DNA of 64,000 bases from DSNY01 sp040752195 (GCA_040752195.1 JBFMFC010000011.1:1-64000), one strand, 5' to 3'; numbered from the stretch's first letter, positions 1 through 9,392 are shown. The notes: a model not told the origin generated them from the letters alone. Numbers and translations are program-made.

Positions 1-2
1 TG

Positions 3-137
3 GTGTTCGGCTCGAACTCCGAGCTGCGCGCGCTCGCCGAGGTCTACGCCTGCGACGACGCGAACGAGAAATTCGTGCGCGACTTCGTGGCGGCGTGGAA
101 CAAGGTGATGAACCTGGATCGCTTCGATTTGCGGTGA
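3..137 (+). CDS. katG: Catalase-peroxidase KatG, C-terminal fragment (cut by window start)
   Basis: Only the last 44 codons are present, starting VFGSNSELRALAEVY and ending MNLDRFDLR before a TGA at 135-137. This matches the C-terminal end of bifunctional catalase-peroxidases (the segment with an AWNKVMNLDRFD-type tail). The C-terminal KatG domain lacks haem but is needed to shape the active site of the N-terminal domain, so the enzyme presumably removes H2O2 in the cytoplasm. The start and catalytic domain lie outside the window. It runs toward the decayed minus-strand sqr copy that ends about 100 bp downstream. Confidence 0.85.
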   Translation: MFGSNSELRALAEVYACDDANEKFVRDFVAAWNKVMNLDRFDLR

Positions 138-243
138 ACGTCACCGCGCGGACGGCGTGCCCCCGTCGTCCGCGCGGGAGTCACCGAGCGAAGCGCTGCC
201 GATCGAAGCGGCCGACCGCGCGACCGACGAACGACTTGGTTGC

Positions 244-1071
244 GGCCGCGGCCGAGCGCCTGCGTCACGTACTTCTCGTAGATCGGCTCCGAGGTGCCCT
301 TCTTCAGTTTGCGGATCAAGTACGTCTCGAAAGCCACCTTGGCCAGTGCACCCACTTGCCCTCGGAGAACCGGTTGACGTTGCGCGGCGGGATCTGCGGC
401 AGCGCGACGAAGGCGATGCCGGTATCGCCCAGATCCGCCAGACACACCGCGTTCCTGGTCGCCTTGTGCGTCGGCACCCTGCCGTCCAGCTCCTCGCGGA
501 TGTTGTGCGCGGTCGCGGTGACCATCGATTCGATCATGAAGCCGGTCTTCGGCACGCCGGTGGGCACCGGGGTGGCCTCGATCGGCGGGATCGCCACGCA
601 CGCGCCGACCGCATAGACGTTCCTGTGGGTCGGGTTGCGCTGATGCTCGTCGATCACGATGAAGCCGCGCGGGTTCGTGAGCCCCTCGATGCCGAGCACC
701 GCATCCACGCCCATGAACGCCGGCAGCATCACAGTCCCAGGTGGCCGATGTACGGTTCGCTGGTGACGAAGGTCATCGGCACGCGGTCGCGGATCTTGCG
801 GCGACGCAGGTCCGTTTCCGTGATGGACGCGAACTCATAGGCGAGGCCAAAGCAGGACGCCCCCCGCGCCGCGCCCATACAGCGCGATCGAGAACTCGAT
901 GTCCTTGCGCTTGCGCTAGTGCACCGCGACCGAGGGGTTGGACGGCACGAAGTGATACGTGTCACCCAGGCCGACCACCGTCACCCGGTCCTCCTTGCGG
1001 GCAAGCTCTCTCATCTCGTAGGCCATCGGCAGCCCACCGAGGCCCGCGCCCATCACCGCGGCATGCGCCAT
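244..1071 (-). pseudogene. Decayed sulfide:quinone oxidoreductase-like flavoprotein
   Basis: Family sequence appears in order in successive reading frames. It starts at ATG 1071 with a dinucleotide-binding motif (VMGAGLGGLPMAYEM) and reads FVPSNPSVAV. An in-frame TAG follows at 916-918 where the family has Trp. About one extra base near 873 shifts the frame into GASCFGLAYEF...VTSEPYIGHLGL. A stop or deletion join near 730 drops roughly 55-60 family residues before MLPAFMGVDAVLGIEGL. Another shift near 345-352 leads to LAKVAFETYLIRKLKKGTSEPIYEKYV. Intact homologues of about 400 aa oxidise sulfide with FAD and pass electrons to quinone. With a nonsense codon, two frameshifts and a deletion, no active enzyme is expected. 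It follows the thioredoxin gene by 20 bp, so the pair was probably an operon. The 3' boundary is approximate. Confidence 0.8.
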
Positions 1072-1091
1072 GGTGTTGTCTGCCCGTCGAG

Positions 1092-1538
1092 TCAGACGTG
1101 CGAACGCACCCATGCCATGAACGGCACCGGCATCATGGCACCGGACGTGCGCGCGACTTCCGCGCCGTCCTTGAAGATGGCGAAAGTCGGAATCCCGTAG
1201 ATGCGGTGGCGCGCGGCCACTTGCTGCTCCTCGTCGGTATTCACCTTGAGAAAGCGGACCTGCGGCTCGAGCTCGCGCGCCGCCGCTTCGAACACCGGCG
1301 CCATCATCCGGCACGGCGCGCACCACGGCGCCCAGAAGTCGACGACGACGGGCAGATCCGAGCTGCCGACATGCCGCTCGAACTCGGCGGCGCCGACCGC
1401 GATCGGATGGCCTTCGAACAGCGGCTTGCCGCAATGACTGCACTGCGCCCCGCGGAGCCGATCGACGGGAACCCGCTCGGCGACATGGCAATGCGGACAG
1501 ACGACGCTGAGCGTGCCTGCTTCGACCTTGGCATCCAT
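1092..1538 (-). CDS. trxC: Thioredoxin 2 (TrxC-type, zinc-binding)
   Basis: The protein has 148 aa. The N-terminal region carries two CxxC pairs (CPHC and CSHC, about residues 13-35), the zinc site typical of thioredoxin 2. The thioredoxin fold follows with active site WCAPC (about residues 70-74), where Ala replaces the usual Gly of WCGPC, and the cis-Pro segment YGIPTFAIF. It would reduce cytoplasmic protein disulfides. I place the start at ATG 1538, because a purine-rich GAAGGGG lies just upstream; an upstream in-frame start would add 13 residues of no family character. The sqr pseudogene follows by 20 bp on the same strand, and a Crp/Fnr gene diverges at 1649. Confidence 0.88.
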   Translation of the reverse strand: MDAKVEAGTLSVVCPHCHVAERVPVDRLRGAQCSHCGKPLFEGHPIAVGAAEFERHVGSSDLPVVVDFWAPWCAPCRMMAPVFEAAARELEPQVRFLKVNTDEEQQVAARHRIYGIPTFAIFKDGAEVARTSGAMMPVPFMAWVRSHV

Positions 1539-1648
1539 ACAATCCCCTTCGTTGCGGACGGTTCCGATGGCCCGCAAGGATCGCGGTCGCGGCGCGCGCA
1601 GTCTGTGACCTGAGTTCCTCGCGGCGGCGCCCGGCCGGCGCGCGCGTC

Positions 1649-2350
1649 ATGGCAAATGGGGTGCAGATGGACACTGGAACAGACGGTGACATGGCGGCGC
1701 TGCGCGCGTTGGTGCTGGCGCGCTTCCCGATCTTTGCGCAGCTTCCTGCGGCGCGGCTCGATGCGCTGCTCGCGCAGTCCCCGCTACGCCGTGTTCCCGC
1801 CGGCAGCGTGCTGTTCGAACCGAACATGCCGTGTACTGGCTTCCCGCTGGTGCTGGAGGGCAGCGTGCGGGTCTCCAAACCCGCACCGAACGGACGCGAG
1901 CTCGTGCTGTACCGGGTCAGTCCTGGCGAAGGCTGCATCCTGTCGGGTGCCTGCCTGCTCGGCCAGACGGAGTATTCGGCGCGCGGCGTGGCGGAGACCG
2001 ACGTGACGCTGCTCGGGATCCCGTCGGAACGGTTTCACGAACTGATCCTGCAACACGAACCGTTCCGGCGCTTCGTCTTCGACATGTACGGCGCGCGGCT
2101 GGCGGAAGTCATGGAGGCCGTCGAGGAGATCGCGTTCCGCCGTCTCGACCAGCGGCTCGCGCAACTGCTGATCCAGCGCGGGCCGGTCATCAACGCAACT
2201 CACCAGAACCTTGCCGACGAGCTAGGCAGCGTGCGCGAGGTCGTCAGCCGCCTGCTGCGCGGCTTCGAGGAGCGCGGCTGGGTGAAGCTCGAACGCGAGC
2301 GTGTGACCGTGGTCGACCCGAAGTCGCTCGCCGCGTTCGCGCGCGGCTGA
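1649..2350 (+). CDS. Crp/Fnr-family transcriptional regulator
   Basis: The protein has 233 aa. An N-terminal cyclic-nucleotide-binding-type beta-roll (about residues 25-140, with VPAGSVLFEPN and FPLVLEGSVRV) precedes a dimerisation helix and a C-terminal winged helix (THQNLADELGSVREVVSRLLRGFEERGWV). No N-terminal cysteine cluster like that of Fnr is seen, so an iron-sulfur oxygen sensor is unlikely. The ligand is unknown. It diverges from the trxC-sqr pair, which suggests it once controlled that operon; no clear TTGAT-N4-ATCAA box is visible in the 110-bp gap. The start is uncertain: ATG codons at 1667 and 1691 are also possible, and 1667 has a GGGG stretch upstream. Confidence 0.85.
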   Translation: MANGVQMDTGTDGDMAALRALVLARFPIFAQLPAARLDALLAQSPLRRVPAGSVLFEPNMPCTGFPLVLEGSVRVSKPAPNGRELVLYRVSPGEGCILSGACLLGQTEYSARGVAETDVTLLGIPSERFHELILQHEPFRRFVFDMYGARLAEVMEAVEEIAFRRLDQRLAQLLIQRGPVINATHQNLADELGSVREVVSRLLRGFEERGWVKLERERVTVVDPKSLAAFARG

Positions 2351-2391
2351 CGCGTTTCGATCGCGGCACCGCTGCCGCGTGCGGCTTTCGT

Positions 2392-2421
2392 GGGCCGGTG
2401 CGGCGGGCGGTGAACCGGCCC
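2392..2421. terminator. Possible bidirectional terminator between convergent genes
   Basis: Arms GGGCCGGT (2392-2399) and ACCGGCCC (2414-2421) form a perfect 8-bp stem around a 14-nt loop. It lies in the 72-bp gap between the stop of the Crp/Fnr gene and the stop of the glutamate dehydrogenase gene, which converge. No long T tract follows on either side, so termination strength is unknown. Confidence 0.35.
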
Positions 2422-2422
2422 T

Positions 2423-5400
2423 TCACGCGAGATTGCGCAGCTCGCGCAGCGCGACCGACGCGGTGGCCAGATCCATCGTGCGTGCCTCGGCAAGCTCTTC
2501 GATAAGCCGACGCGCGCGCGCGAGCGCGTGCGCGTTCGCGTGCTCCCACGCGGCGACGGCGCCCGCGCTGTCGCCGCCGTCCTGCAGCGTCATGGCCTGC
2601 GCCGCGAACTCGCGCTGCAGGTCGGCGAGGTCGTCGCCGAGCGCGGCCTTCGCGCGCGCCTGCCAGTAACCGTCGGCCGGCAGCGCGGCGATCTGCGCGC
2701 GCAGCCGGTCCAGCCCGAGCCGATCGCCGAGCGCGAAGAACACGCCGGCCACTTCGTCGACGCTGCGGCGCGCGTGCTCGGCGATCTCGGCGACATCGAG
2801 GGCGCCGAACTGCGCCTCGCTCGACGCCACCTGCGCCGCCAGCTCTGCGGGCACGCCGGCGGCGACCCAGCGATCGCGCAGCTGCGCGTTGACGCGCGGG
2901 GTCCCGGGCTCGGCCGCGATGAACGCGGCGAACGCCGAGGCCGCCTGCGCCATCCGCGCGATGGTCCGGTCCATCGGATCGGTCAGCCGTCGCGAGCGCA
3001 GGAACCAGGTCGTCGCGCGTTCGGTCAGCCGCGCGATCTCGAACAGCATCTCGGCCTGCACCGCGTCGGCGACCCGATTGTCGAGCGATTCGATCGCGCG
3101 CCACGCGGCGACGACGCCGAAGCTCTCGCGCGCGAGCAGGTACGCGCGAACGACCTGTGCCGGCGTGGCGCCGGTGTTTTCGGCGAGCCGGTGCACGAAG
3201 GTGCTGCCGACCCGGTTGACCATGCTGTTGAGCACGTAGGTCGCGACGATCTCGCGCTTGAGCGGGTGGCGGGCGATGTACGACGCGTAGCGGCTGCGCA
3301 GCAGCGCCGGAAAGTAGCGCTCGAGCGCGGTCGCCACCCACGGATCCTCGGGAAGACTCGAGGCGAGCAGCTCGTCGAACAGCCACATCTTCGAGTACGC
3401 GAGCAGCACCGCGTTTTCCGGCGCCGTCAGCCCGATGCCGCGGCGCTTGCGCTCGGCGATCTCCTCGTCGCTCGGCAGGAACTCGAGCGCGCGATTCAGC
3501 CGCCCGGCCTTCTCGAGGAAGCGCATGAAGCGGGCCTGCTGCTCGAGAAGCTGCGGCGCGGCGCGCACCGCCAGGCTGATCGCCTGCGTCTGGAAGTAGT
3601 TGTCGCGCAGCACCAGCGCGGCGACCTCGTCGGTCATGTCCGCCAGCAGCTTGTTGCGCTGTTTTTCGGTCAGCTCGCCCTCGGCGATCGCCAGCCCGAG
3701 CAGGATCTTGATGTTGACTTCGTGGTCCGACGTGTCCACGCCCGCGGAGTTGTCGATCGCGTCGGTGTAGATGCGGCCGCCGGCGAGCGCGTATTCGATG
3801 CGGCCGCGCTGCGTGCAGCCGAGGTTGCCGCCTTCGGCGACCACCTTGCAGCGCAGATCGCGGCCGTCGACGCGGACGGCGTCGTTGGCGCGGTCGCCGA
3901 CTTCGGCGTGCGTTTCGGTCGACGCCTTCACGTAGGTGCCGATGCCGCCGTTGTAGAGCAGATCGACGGGGGCCTTGAGGATCGCGCTGATCAGCTCGTT
4001 CGGCGTCAGCGGTTTCGCTTCGATGCCGAGCGCGCGCGCGGCTTCGGGCGAAATCGGGATCGACTTGGCCGAGCGGCTCCACACGCCGCCGCCCGCGGAG
4101 ATCAGCTGCGCGTCATAGTCGGCCCACGACGAGCGCGGCAGATCGAACAGCCGCTTGCGCTCATCCCAGCTTCGCGCCGGATCGGGATCCGGGTCGACGA
4201 ACACGTGCCGGTGGTCGAACGCGGCGACGAGCTTGATGTGCTTCGACAGCAGCATGCCGTTGCCGAAGACGTCGCCCGACATGTCGCCGATGCCGACGAC
4301 CGTGAAGTCGGTCGTCTGCGTGTCCACGCCCATCTCGCGGAAGTGCCGCTTAACGCTCTCCCACGCGCCGCGCGCGGTGATGCCCATTTTCTTGTGGTCA
4401 TAGCCGGCTGAGCCGCCCGACGCGAACGCATCGCCGAGCCAGAAGCCGTACTCCTTGCTGATCGCGTTCGCGTAGTCGGAAAAGGTCGCCGTGCCTTTGT
4501 CTGCGGCGACGACCAGATACGGATCGTCGTCGTCGTGGCGGACGACCTGCGGCGGCGCGACCACCTTGCCCGCGACCAGGTTGTCGGTGAGATCGAGCAG
4601 CCCGCGCAGGTAGTCCTGGTAGCAGGCCACGCCTTCCTTCATGTACGCGTCGCGCTCGGTCGGCGGCGGCGCCTTCTTCAGCACGAAGCCGCCCTTGCTG
4701 CCGACCGGAACGATCACCGTGTTCTTGACCATCTGCGCCTTGAGCAGGCCGAGCACTTCGGTGCGGAAGTCCTCGTGCCGGTCCGACCAGCGCAGGCCGC
4801 CGCGCGCGATCTTGCCGCCGCGCAGATGCACGCCCTCGAAGCGCGCCGAATACACGAAGATCTCGAACATCGGCCTGGGCTCCGGCAGCCCCGGCACTTT
4901 CGCCGGATCGAACTTGAACGACAGGAACTCGCGCCGCGCGCCGCTTTCGCGGGTGCGCCAGAAGTTGGTGCGCGTCGTCGCCTGGATCAGCGCGAGGTAC
5001 TGCCGCAGCACGCGGTCCTCGTTCAGGTTGGCCACCTTGTCGAGCGCCTGCTCGATCGCGTGCACCTGTCGCGCGACCGCTTCCGCGCGCGGCGCGCCGC
5101 CGCACGCGGCGGCTTCGTCCGGATCGAAGCGCGCGCGGAAAAGCTGGACCAGCAGCCGCGCGATGCGTGGATGCGCGCTGAAGGTCGCCTCGACGAACGC
5201 CGGTGTCAGCGCAAACCCGATCTGCCTCAGATACTTGGCGTACGCGCGCAGCACGACGACGTCGTCCGCCGCCAGCGCCGCCCGCAGCACGAGGCGGTTG
5301 AAGTCGTCGTTCTCGATGCGGCCGTCGAACACGCGCAGGAAGGCGTCCTCGAACAACGGCTTGACGGCGTCGACCTCGAACTCGTCGGTCGACAGCGCGA

Positions 5401-7249
5401 GCAGCTCGAAGTCGTGGATCCACATCGGCCCGCCGTCGGCGGGGCGGACCTGCGCGGGATGCTCGGTCAGCACGCGCACGCCCATGTGCTCGAGCATCGG
5501 CAGGCTGTCGGACAGCGCGACCGGATCGCCGGCGCGGTAGATCTTGAAACCGAGCGCGCCGGCGCGTGCGCCGAGCGGCCGGTACAGTTTGACCGCAGTT
5601 TGCCCGGCGCCGAGCCCTTCGATCTTGCGGATGTCGGCGACCGCCGCGCGCGCCGCAGTGCGCTCGCGATATGCGCCGGGGAACGCGCGCTGCCAGCGCT
5701 TGTAGAGCTGCATGCCGCGCCCTTCGCCTTCGGACTCGACGAGCGCGTCGGCGAGCTCGTCCTCCCAGCGACGCGCCGCGGCGGCGAGCTTCGCCTCCAG
5801 CTCGCGCCGATCGACCGCGGGCACCTGCCCGGGGGTCGTGCGCACGGTGAACAGGATGCGGGCGAGCACGTCGTCGGTCAGCAGCACGTCGAACTCGTTG
5901 CTCGTGCCGGCAAACGCGTTCATCAGGATGTCCTGGAACTTGATCCGCAGGTCGGTGCTGTACTTGTCGCGCGGCACATAGACCATGCAGGTGACGAAGC
6001 GCTCGAACGGATCGCGCCGGATGAACAGCCGCAGCCGCTGCCGTTCGCCGAGCTGCAGGATCCCCTGCGCGATTTCGTACAGCTCGTCGACGCCGATCTG
6101 GAACAGTTCGTCGCGCGGATACGTCTCGAGGATGTGCACGAGCGCCTTGCCGAGATGGCTGTCGGGCGCCAGCCCCGCGCGCGCGACGACGGCGGCCACC
6201 TTGCCGCGCAGCAGCGGGATGTCGACCACGCGTGCGCTGTACGCGGTCGACGTCAGCAGCCCGAGGAAGCGGTGCTCGCCGATGACCCTGCCGTCGTGCG
6301 AGAAGCGCTTGACGCCGATGTAGTCGACGTAGCCGGGCCGGTGCACGGTCGCGCGCGCGTTGGCCTTGGTGACGATGACCAGCGGCTTCGGCGCATGCGC
6401 GAGCACGCGCGCATGCCTGGGCAGGGCGGCGAAGCTGCCCGAGACCTGTTCGGCGCCGGTTTCGCGCAGGATGCCGAGTCCGCTGCCGGCGACGAGCTTG
6501 AGCGCGTCTTCGCCGCCTTCGACGACGAGGTCGTGACAGCGGTACCCGAGCAGCAGGAAGTTGCCGTCGGCGAGCCATTCGAGGAAAGCGCGGCTCTCGG
6601 CGAGCTCGTCGGCGGCGGCGGGCGGCGCGGTCGCGGCAAGCTCGGCCGCAGCGTCGCGCAGCCTCGCAAGCATCGGCTTCCAGTCCTCGGTGGTCGCGCG
6701 CACGTCGGCGAGCACGCGCTCGATGCCGGCGGCAAGCTGCGCGCGCGCCTGCGCATCGATCAGCCGATCGACCTCGATGTGCATCCACGACTCGAGCTTG
6801 GCGTCGGGCGCTTCGCGCCGCGGGCGCACCGAAACGAGCCGGCCGCCGGCGTCGCGCTCGACCGCGAACACCGGGTGGATGCGCAGATGCAGCGTCAGCC
6901 CCTGCCGGTTCGCCTCCATCGTCGCCGAGTCGACGAGGAACGGCATGTCGTCGTTGACGACCTCGATCACCGTGTGCCGCACGGCCCAGCCGTGTTCGGC
7001 CGCGCTCGGGCTGTACACGCGCACTTTCGGCTTGCCGGGCGCGCGCACGCGGCCCAGCTCCCAGTGCGAAAGCGCCGCGCCGGCCAGATCCTCCGGACGA
7101 CGCGCGGCGATGTCTTCGGGATCGACCTGCCGGTAGTACTCGCGAATGAACACTTCGATCAGCGCGCGCTCCGCGGCGGCGACCTTCTGCTGCGCGTGTG
7201 CCACCGCGGCGTCGATCAGTTCTTCGTGGGGTGTTGCCGGCTTGTTCAT
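2423..7249 (-). CDS. gdhB: NAD-specific glutamate dehydrogenase, 180-kDa class (GDH-180)
   Basis: The 1608-aa length fits the very large bacterial NAD-dependent glutamate dehydrogenases. The long N-terminal half carries the regulatory (ACT-like) and helical regions. The catalytic region holds GGLRWSDRHEDFRTEVLGL and VGSKGGFVLKK (substrate-binding lysines, about residues 810-850). It continues with VGIGDMSGDVFGNGML, AEGGNLGCTQRGRIEYA and TDAIDNSAGVDTSDHE, all typical of the class. It converts glutamate plus NAD to 2-oxoglutarate plus ammonia, mostly in the catabolic direction. ATG 7249 has GGGAGA upstream. The hut operon in this window also yields glutamate, so this enzyme could process it further. 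The TPR-GGDEF gene lies upstream on the same strand, with 102 bp between them. Confidence 0.95.
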   Translation of the reverse strand: MNKPATPHEELIDAAVAHAQQKVAAAERALIEVFIREYYRQVDPEDIAARRPEDLAGAALSHWELGRVRAPGKPKVRVYSPSAAEHGWAVRHTVIEVVNDDMPFLVDSATMEANRQGLTLHLRIHPVFAVERDAGGRLVSVRPRREAPDAKLESWMHIEVDRLIDAQARAQLAAGIERVLADVRATTEDWKPMLARLRDAAAELAATAPPAAADELAESRAFLEWLADGNFLLLGYRCHDLVVEGGEDALKLVAGSGLGILRETGAEQVSGSFAALPRHARVLAHAPKPLVIVTKANARATVHRPGYVDYIGVKRFSHDGRVIGEHRFLGLLTSTAYSARVVDIPLLRGKVAAVVARAGLAPDSHLGKALVHILETYPRDELFQIGVDELYEIAQGILQLGERQRLRLFIRRDPFERFVTCMVYVPRDKYSTDLRIKFQDILMNAFAGTSNEFDVLLTDDVLARILFTVRTTPGQVPAVDRRELEAKLAAAARRWEDELADALVESEGEGRGMQLYKRWQRAFPGAYRERTAARAAVADIRKIEGLGAGQTAVKLYRPLGARAGALGFKIYRAGDPVALSDSLPMLEHMGVRVLTEHPAQVRPADGGPMWIHDFELLALSTDEFEVDAVKPLFEDAFLRVFDGRIENDDFNRLVLRAALAADDVVVLRAYAKYLRQIGFALTPAFVEATFSAHPRIARLLVQLFRARFDPDEAAACGGAPRAEAVARQVHAIEQALDKVANLNEDRVLRQYLALIQATTRTNFWRTRESGARREFLSFKFDPAKVPGLPEPRPMFEIFVYSARFEGVHLRGGKIARGGLRWSDRHEDFRTEVLGLLKAQMVKNTVIVPVGSKGGFVLKKAPPPTERDAYMKEGVACYQDYLRGLLDLTDNLVAGKVVAPPQVVRHDDDDPYLVVAADKGTATFSDYANAISKEYGFWLGDAFASGGSAGYDHKKMGITARGAWESVKRHFREMGVDTQTTDFTVVGIGDMSGDVFGNGMLLSKHIKLVAAFDHRHVFVDPDPDPARSWDERKRLFDLPRSSWADYDAQLISAGGGVWSRSAKSIPISPEAARALGIEAKPLTPNELISAILKAPVDLLYNGGIGTYVKASTETHAEVGDRANDAVRVDGRDLRCKVVAEGGNLGCTQRGRIEYALAGGRIYTDAIDNSAGVDTSDHEVNIKILLGLAIAEGELTEKQRNKLLADMTDEVAALVLRDNYFQTQAISLAVRAAPQLLEQQARFMRFLEKAGRLNRALEFLPSDEEIAERKRRGIGLTAPENAVLLAYSKMWLFDELLASSLPEDPWVATALERYFPALLRSRYASYIARHPLKREIVATYVLNSMVNRVGSTFVHRLAENTGATPAQVVRAYLLARESFGVVAAWRAIESLDNRVADAVQAEMLFEIARLTERATTWFLRSRRLTDPMDRTIARMAQAASAFAAFIAAEPGTPRVNAQLRDRWVAAGVPAELAAQVASSEAQFGALDVAEIAEHARRSVDEVAGVFFALGDRLGLDRLRAQIAALPADGYWQARAKAALGDDLADLQREFAAQAMTLQDGGDSAGAVAAWEHANAHALARARRLIEELAEARTMDLATASVALRELRNLA

Positions 7250-7351
7250 CGGCGTCTCCCGAATCGTTCTTGTGGGCGATCGGGCGAGTATGCCGCTCCG
7301 ACGCCCGACCCGCGAAATCGCCGCACGGGCGACGGCCCGATGCGGCCGCGG

Positions 7352-9166
7352 CTATCGATCGAAAACGACGACGCGGTCGCGGCCGAGGCGCTTGGCTTCG
7401 AGCATCGAATCGTCGGCTGCCTTCAGCAGCGCCTCGATCGAATCGGGCGCCCGGCGCGTATCGGCGACCCCCGCCGAAAACGTGCAGCCGCCGATCGTCG
7501 GTCCGTCGTCGCCATCGACCGCGAGCACGAACGCGCGCCACTGCTTCAGCAGCGCGCGCACCTTCGCTGCGGCGGCGTGTGCGTCGGTGTGCGGCATCAG
7601 CAGGCAGAACTCCTCGCCGCCGTAGCGGCACGCGACATCGCTCCTGCGGATGCGGCGCGCGAGCAATTGCCCGAAAGCGGCGAGCAGCCGGTCGCCCGCG
7701 CCGTGGCCGTAGCGGTCATTGACCGCCTTGAAGTGGTCGAGGTCGATCAGCGCGGCCGCGAGCGGCTCGCCTTCGCGCCGCGCGAGCGCGAACAGCGCGG
7801 GCAGCACCTCGTTCAAGTGCCGGCGGTTGTACAGCCCGGTCAGGAAGTCGCGCAGCGCCTGCTGCTTGAGCTCGGCCTGCAGCGTCTGCACTTCGCGCAC
7901 CTTGCCCGCAAGCTGGCGGTTGATCGTCTCCAATTCGGCCCGGGCGCGCTCGCTCGCGCGGCGGCGCGCTTCGATCGCGTCGCGCTCGCGCCGGATGCGC
8001 AGCAGCTCGGTCTGCAGCGAAGCCGCCTGGAAGCGCGCCTGCGAGGCGCGCTGCGCGCGCTCGAGGTGCAGCGCCTGCCAGGCGCGCAGGTGGCGCAGCG
8101 CCTCCGGCGCGTTGCCAAGTTGCTCGTGCAGATCCGCCAGCGCGGCAAAGTACAGGCAGCGCACGCGCAGGCTCGGCCCTTCATCCGGCAGCGGCAGCGC
8201 GCGTTCGAGCAGCGCCACGGCGCCGGCCGCATCGCCTTCGGCGCGGGCAAGCTCCGCCTCGGCCACCGCGAGCTCGATCCGCTCCTCGGCGACCGCGTCG
8301 CGCGCGAGCGCCGCGCGCGCCTCCCCGACCAGGCGACGGCCGAGCGCCGTTTCGCCGGCGCGCAGCGCCGCGATCGCCATCGTCTCGAAGGCCGCGCCGT
8401 GCGCGCCGCGCCCGCTCGCGTCGGCCGGCAGCGCGATCAGCCGCTCGATGTCCGCCAGTGCCTCACGCGGGCGGGCGAGATCGGTCAGGCAGACGACGCG
8501 GTTGACCAGCAACACCGCGAGCAGCCGCGCGTTGTCGAGGAAGGCGCAGCGCTCGATGCCGTGCGCGATGTAGCGCAGCGCCTCCTCGTAGTCGCCCAGC
8601 TGATACAGCTCGTGCGCGAGATTGCAGTACAGCACCGCGTCGAAGCCGTGGTTGCGCGTCGGGCTCGACTCGCGCAGCGCCTGGTACATGTAGGCGAAGG
8701 CCTGGGCCGAATCGCCGAGCGCCGAGTACGCGCCGGCGATGCCGTTCAGCAGCATGCCGCGCTCCTCCTGCCGCAGCACGCGCAGCCCGTCGGCGCGCAG
8801 CGGCAGCACGAGGTCGAGCGATTCGCGCGCACGGCCCTGCATCAGGTGGCAGCGGCCGATGCCCACTTGCGCGAGGATCGCGCCGGCGCGCTCGCGCGTG
8901 GCTTCGAAGCAGCGCTGCGCCGCGGCCAGCTCCTGCGCCGCGTCGCCCGGCGTCGCATAGCGCATCCGGTGATAGCCGCGCGCCAGCCGCGCCCAAGCCT
9001 CGGCCGGCGCGTCGCCGGTGGCGAGCGCACGCGCCAGCGCCCGCTCGGCGAGCGCGAGCGAACGGCGAGCGTCCGGGTATTGCAGGCGCCAGGCCCGGCG
9101 CGCGAGCCGCAGCGCCGCCGAAACGCCCGACGCTGCGCGTTCAGCGGATGCGTCCATCACGGCCAT
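7352..9166 (-). CDS. TPR-repeat diguanylate cyclase (GGDEF)
   Basis: The protein has about 604 aa from ATG 9166. The first 350 residues or so are alanine-rich helical repeats of TPR type. A coiled-coil (RASERARAELETINRQL) follows, then a GGDEF domain of about 170 residues with signature RYGGEEF near residue 516. The GGEEF form is normally active, so it should make c-di-GMP from two GTP. RRSD, five residues before GGEEF, is an RxxD inhibitory site for product feedback. No membrane segment is seen, so it is probably cytoplasmic. Starts at 9157, 9208 and 9358 are also in frame; 9166 or 9157 fits best because the upstream part looks non-coding. It diverges from another c-di-GMP gene at 9485. Confidence 0.85.
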   Translation of the reverse strand: MAVMDASAERAASGVSAALRLARRAWRLQYPDARRSLALAERALARALATGDAPAEAWARLARGYHRMRYATPGDAAQELAAAQRCFEATRERAGAILAQVGIGRCHLMQGRARESLDLVLPLRADGLRVLRQEERGMLLNGIAGAYSALGDSAQAFAYMYQALRESSPTRNHGFDAVLYCNLAHELYQLGDYEEALRYIAHGIERCAFLDNARLLAVLLVNRVVCLTDLARPREALADIERLIALPADASGRGAHGAAFETMAIAALRAGETALGRRLVGEARAALARDAVAEERIELAVAEAELARAEGDAAGAVALLERALPLPDEGPSLRVRCLYFAALADLHEQLGNAPEALRHLRAWQALHLERAQRASQARFQAASLQTELLRIRRERDAIEARRRASERARAELETINRQLAGKVREVQTLQAELKQQALRDFLTGLYNRRHLNEVLPALFALARREGEPLAAALIDLDHFKAVNDRYGHGAGDRLLAAFGQLLARRIRRSDVACRYGGEEFCLLMPHTDAHAAAAKVRALLKQWRAFVLAVDGDDGPTIGGCTFSAGVADTRRAPDSIEALLKAADDSMLEAKRLGRDRVVVFDR

Positions 9167-9365
9167 TGTCGGACGCCGTGCCTTGGCGTCAACCCGTCCC
9201 GGCGACATGATGCGCGCGCTTGCACGCGGGAATCGCACGGCGCAGAGGGTGCGTGCGCGGCCGCACGCAGCGTTCGTCGGCTCGAAGGGGGTCGGCATCC
9301 GGGTCGACGGACTCGTCTGCAGCCCGCGCCCGATGCGGAAGGAGTCGGCTCCACGCAACGAAGTG

Positions 9366-9392
9366 GGAAGTTTTTCTTTTTCAACCCGATCA
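9366..9392 (+). promoter_or_regulatory. Possible sigma-28 (FliA-type) promoter
   Basis: GGAAGTTT (9366-9373), an 11-base spacer, then CCCGATCA (9385-9392). The flagellar sigma-28 consensus is TAAAGTTT-N11-GCCGATAA, so each half matches 6 of 8 positions with the exact spacing. The site is in a T-rich island (9370-9426) that stands out in the 318-bp divergent gap, about 90 bp before the GGDEF-EAL start at 9485. The rest of the gap (9167-9365 and 9427-9484) shows nothing I can name. Confidence 0.4.

Noticed and set aside
1539..1648. Fnr box in the divergent trxC / Crp-Fnr gap
   Set aside because: No TTGAT-N4-ATCAA-like palindrome can be found; the gap is uniformly GC-rich.
2528..4411. 627-codon plus-strand frame inside gdhB
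   Set aside because: Same shadow effect; the composition is atypical and no motif is present.
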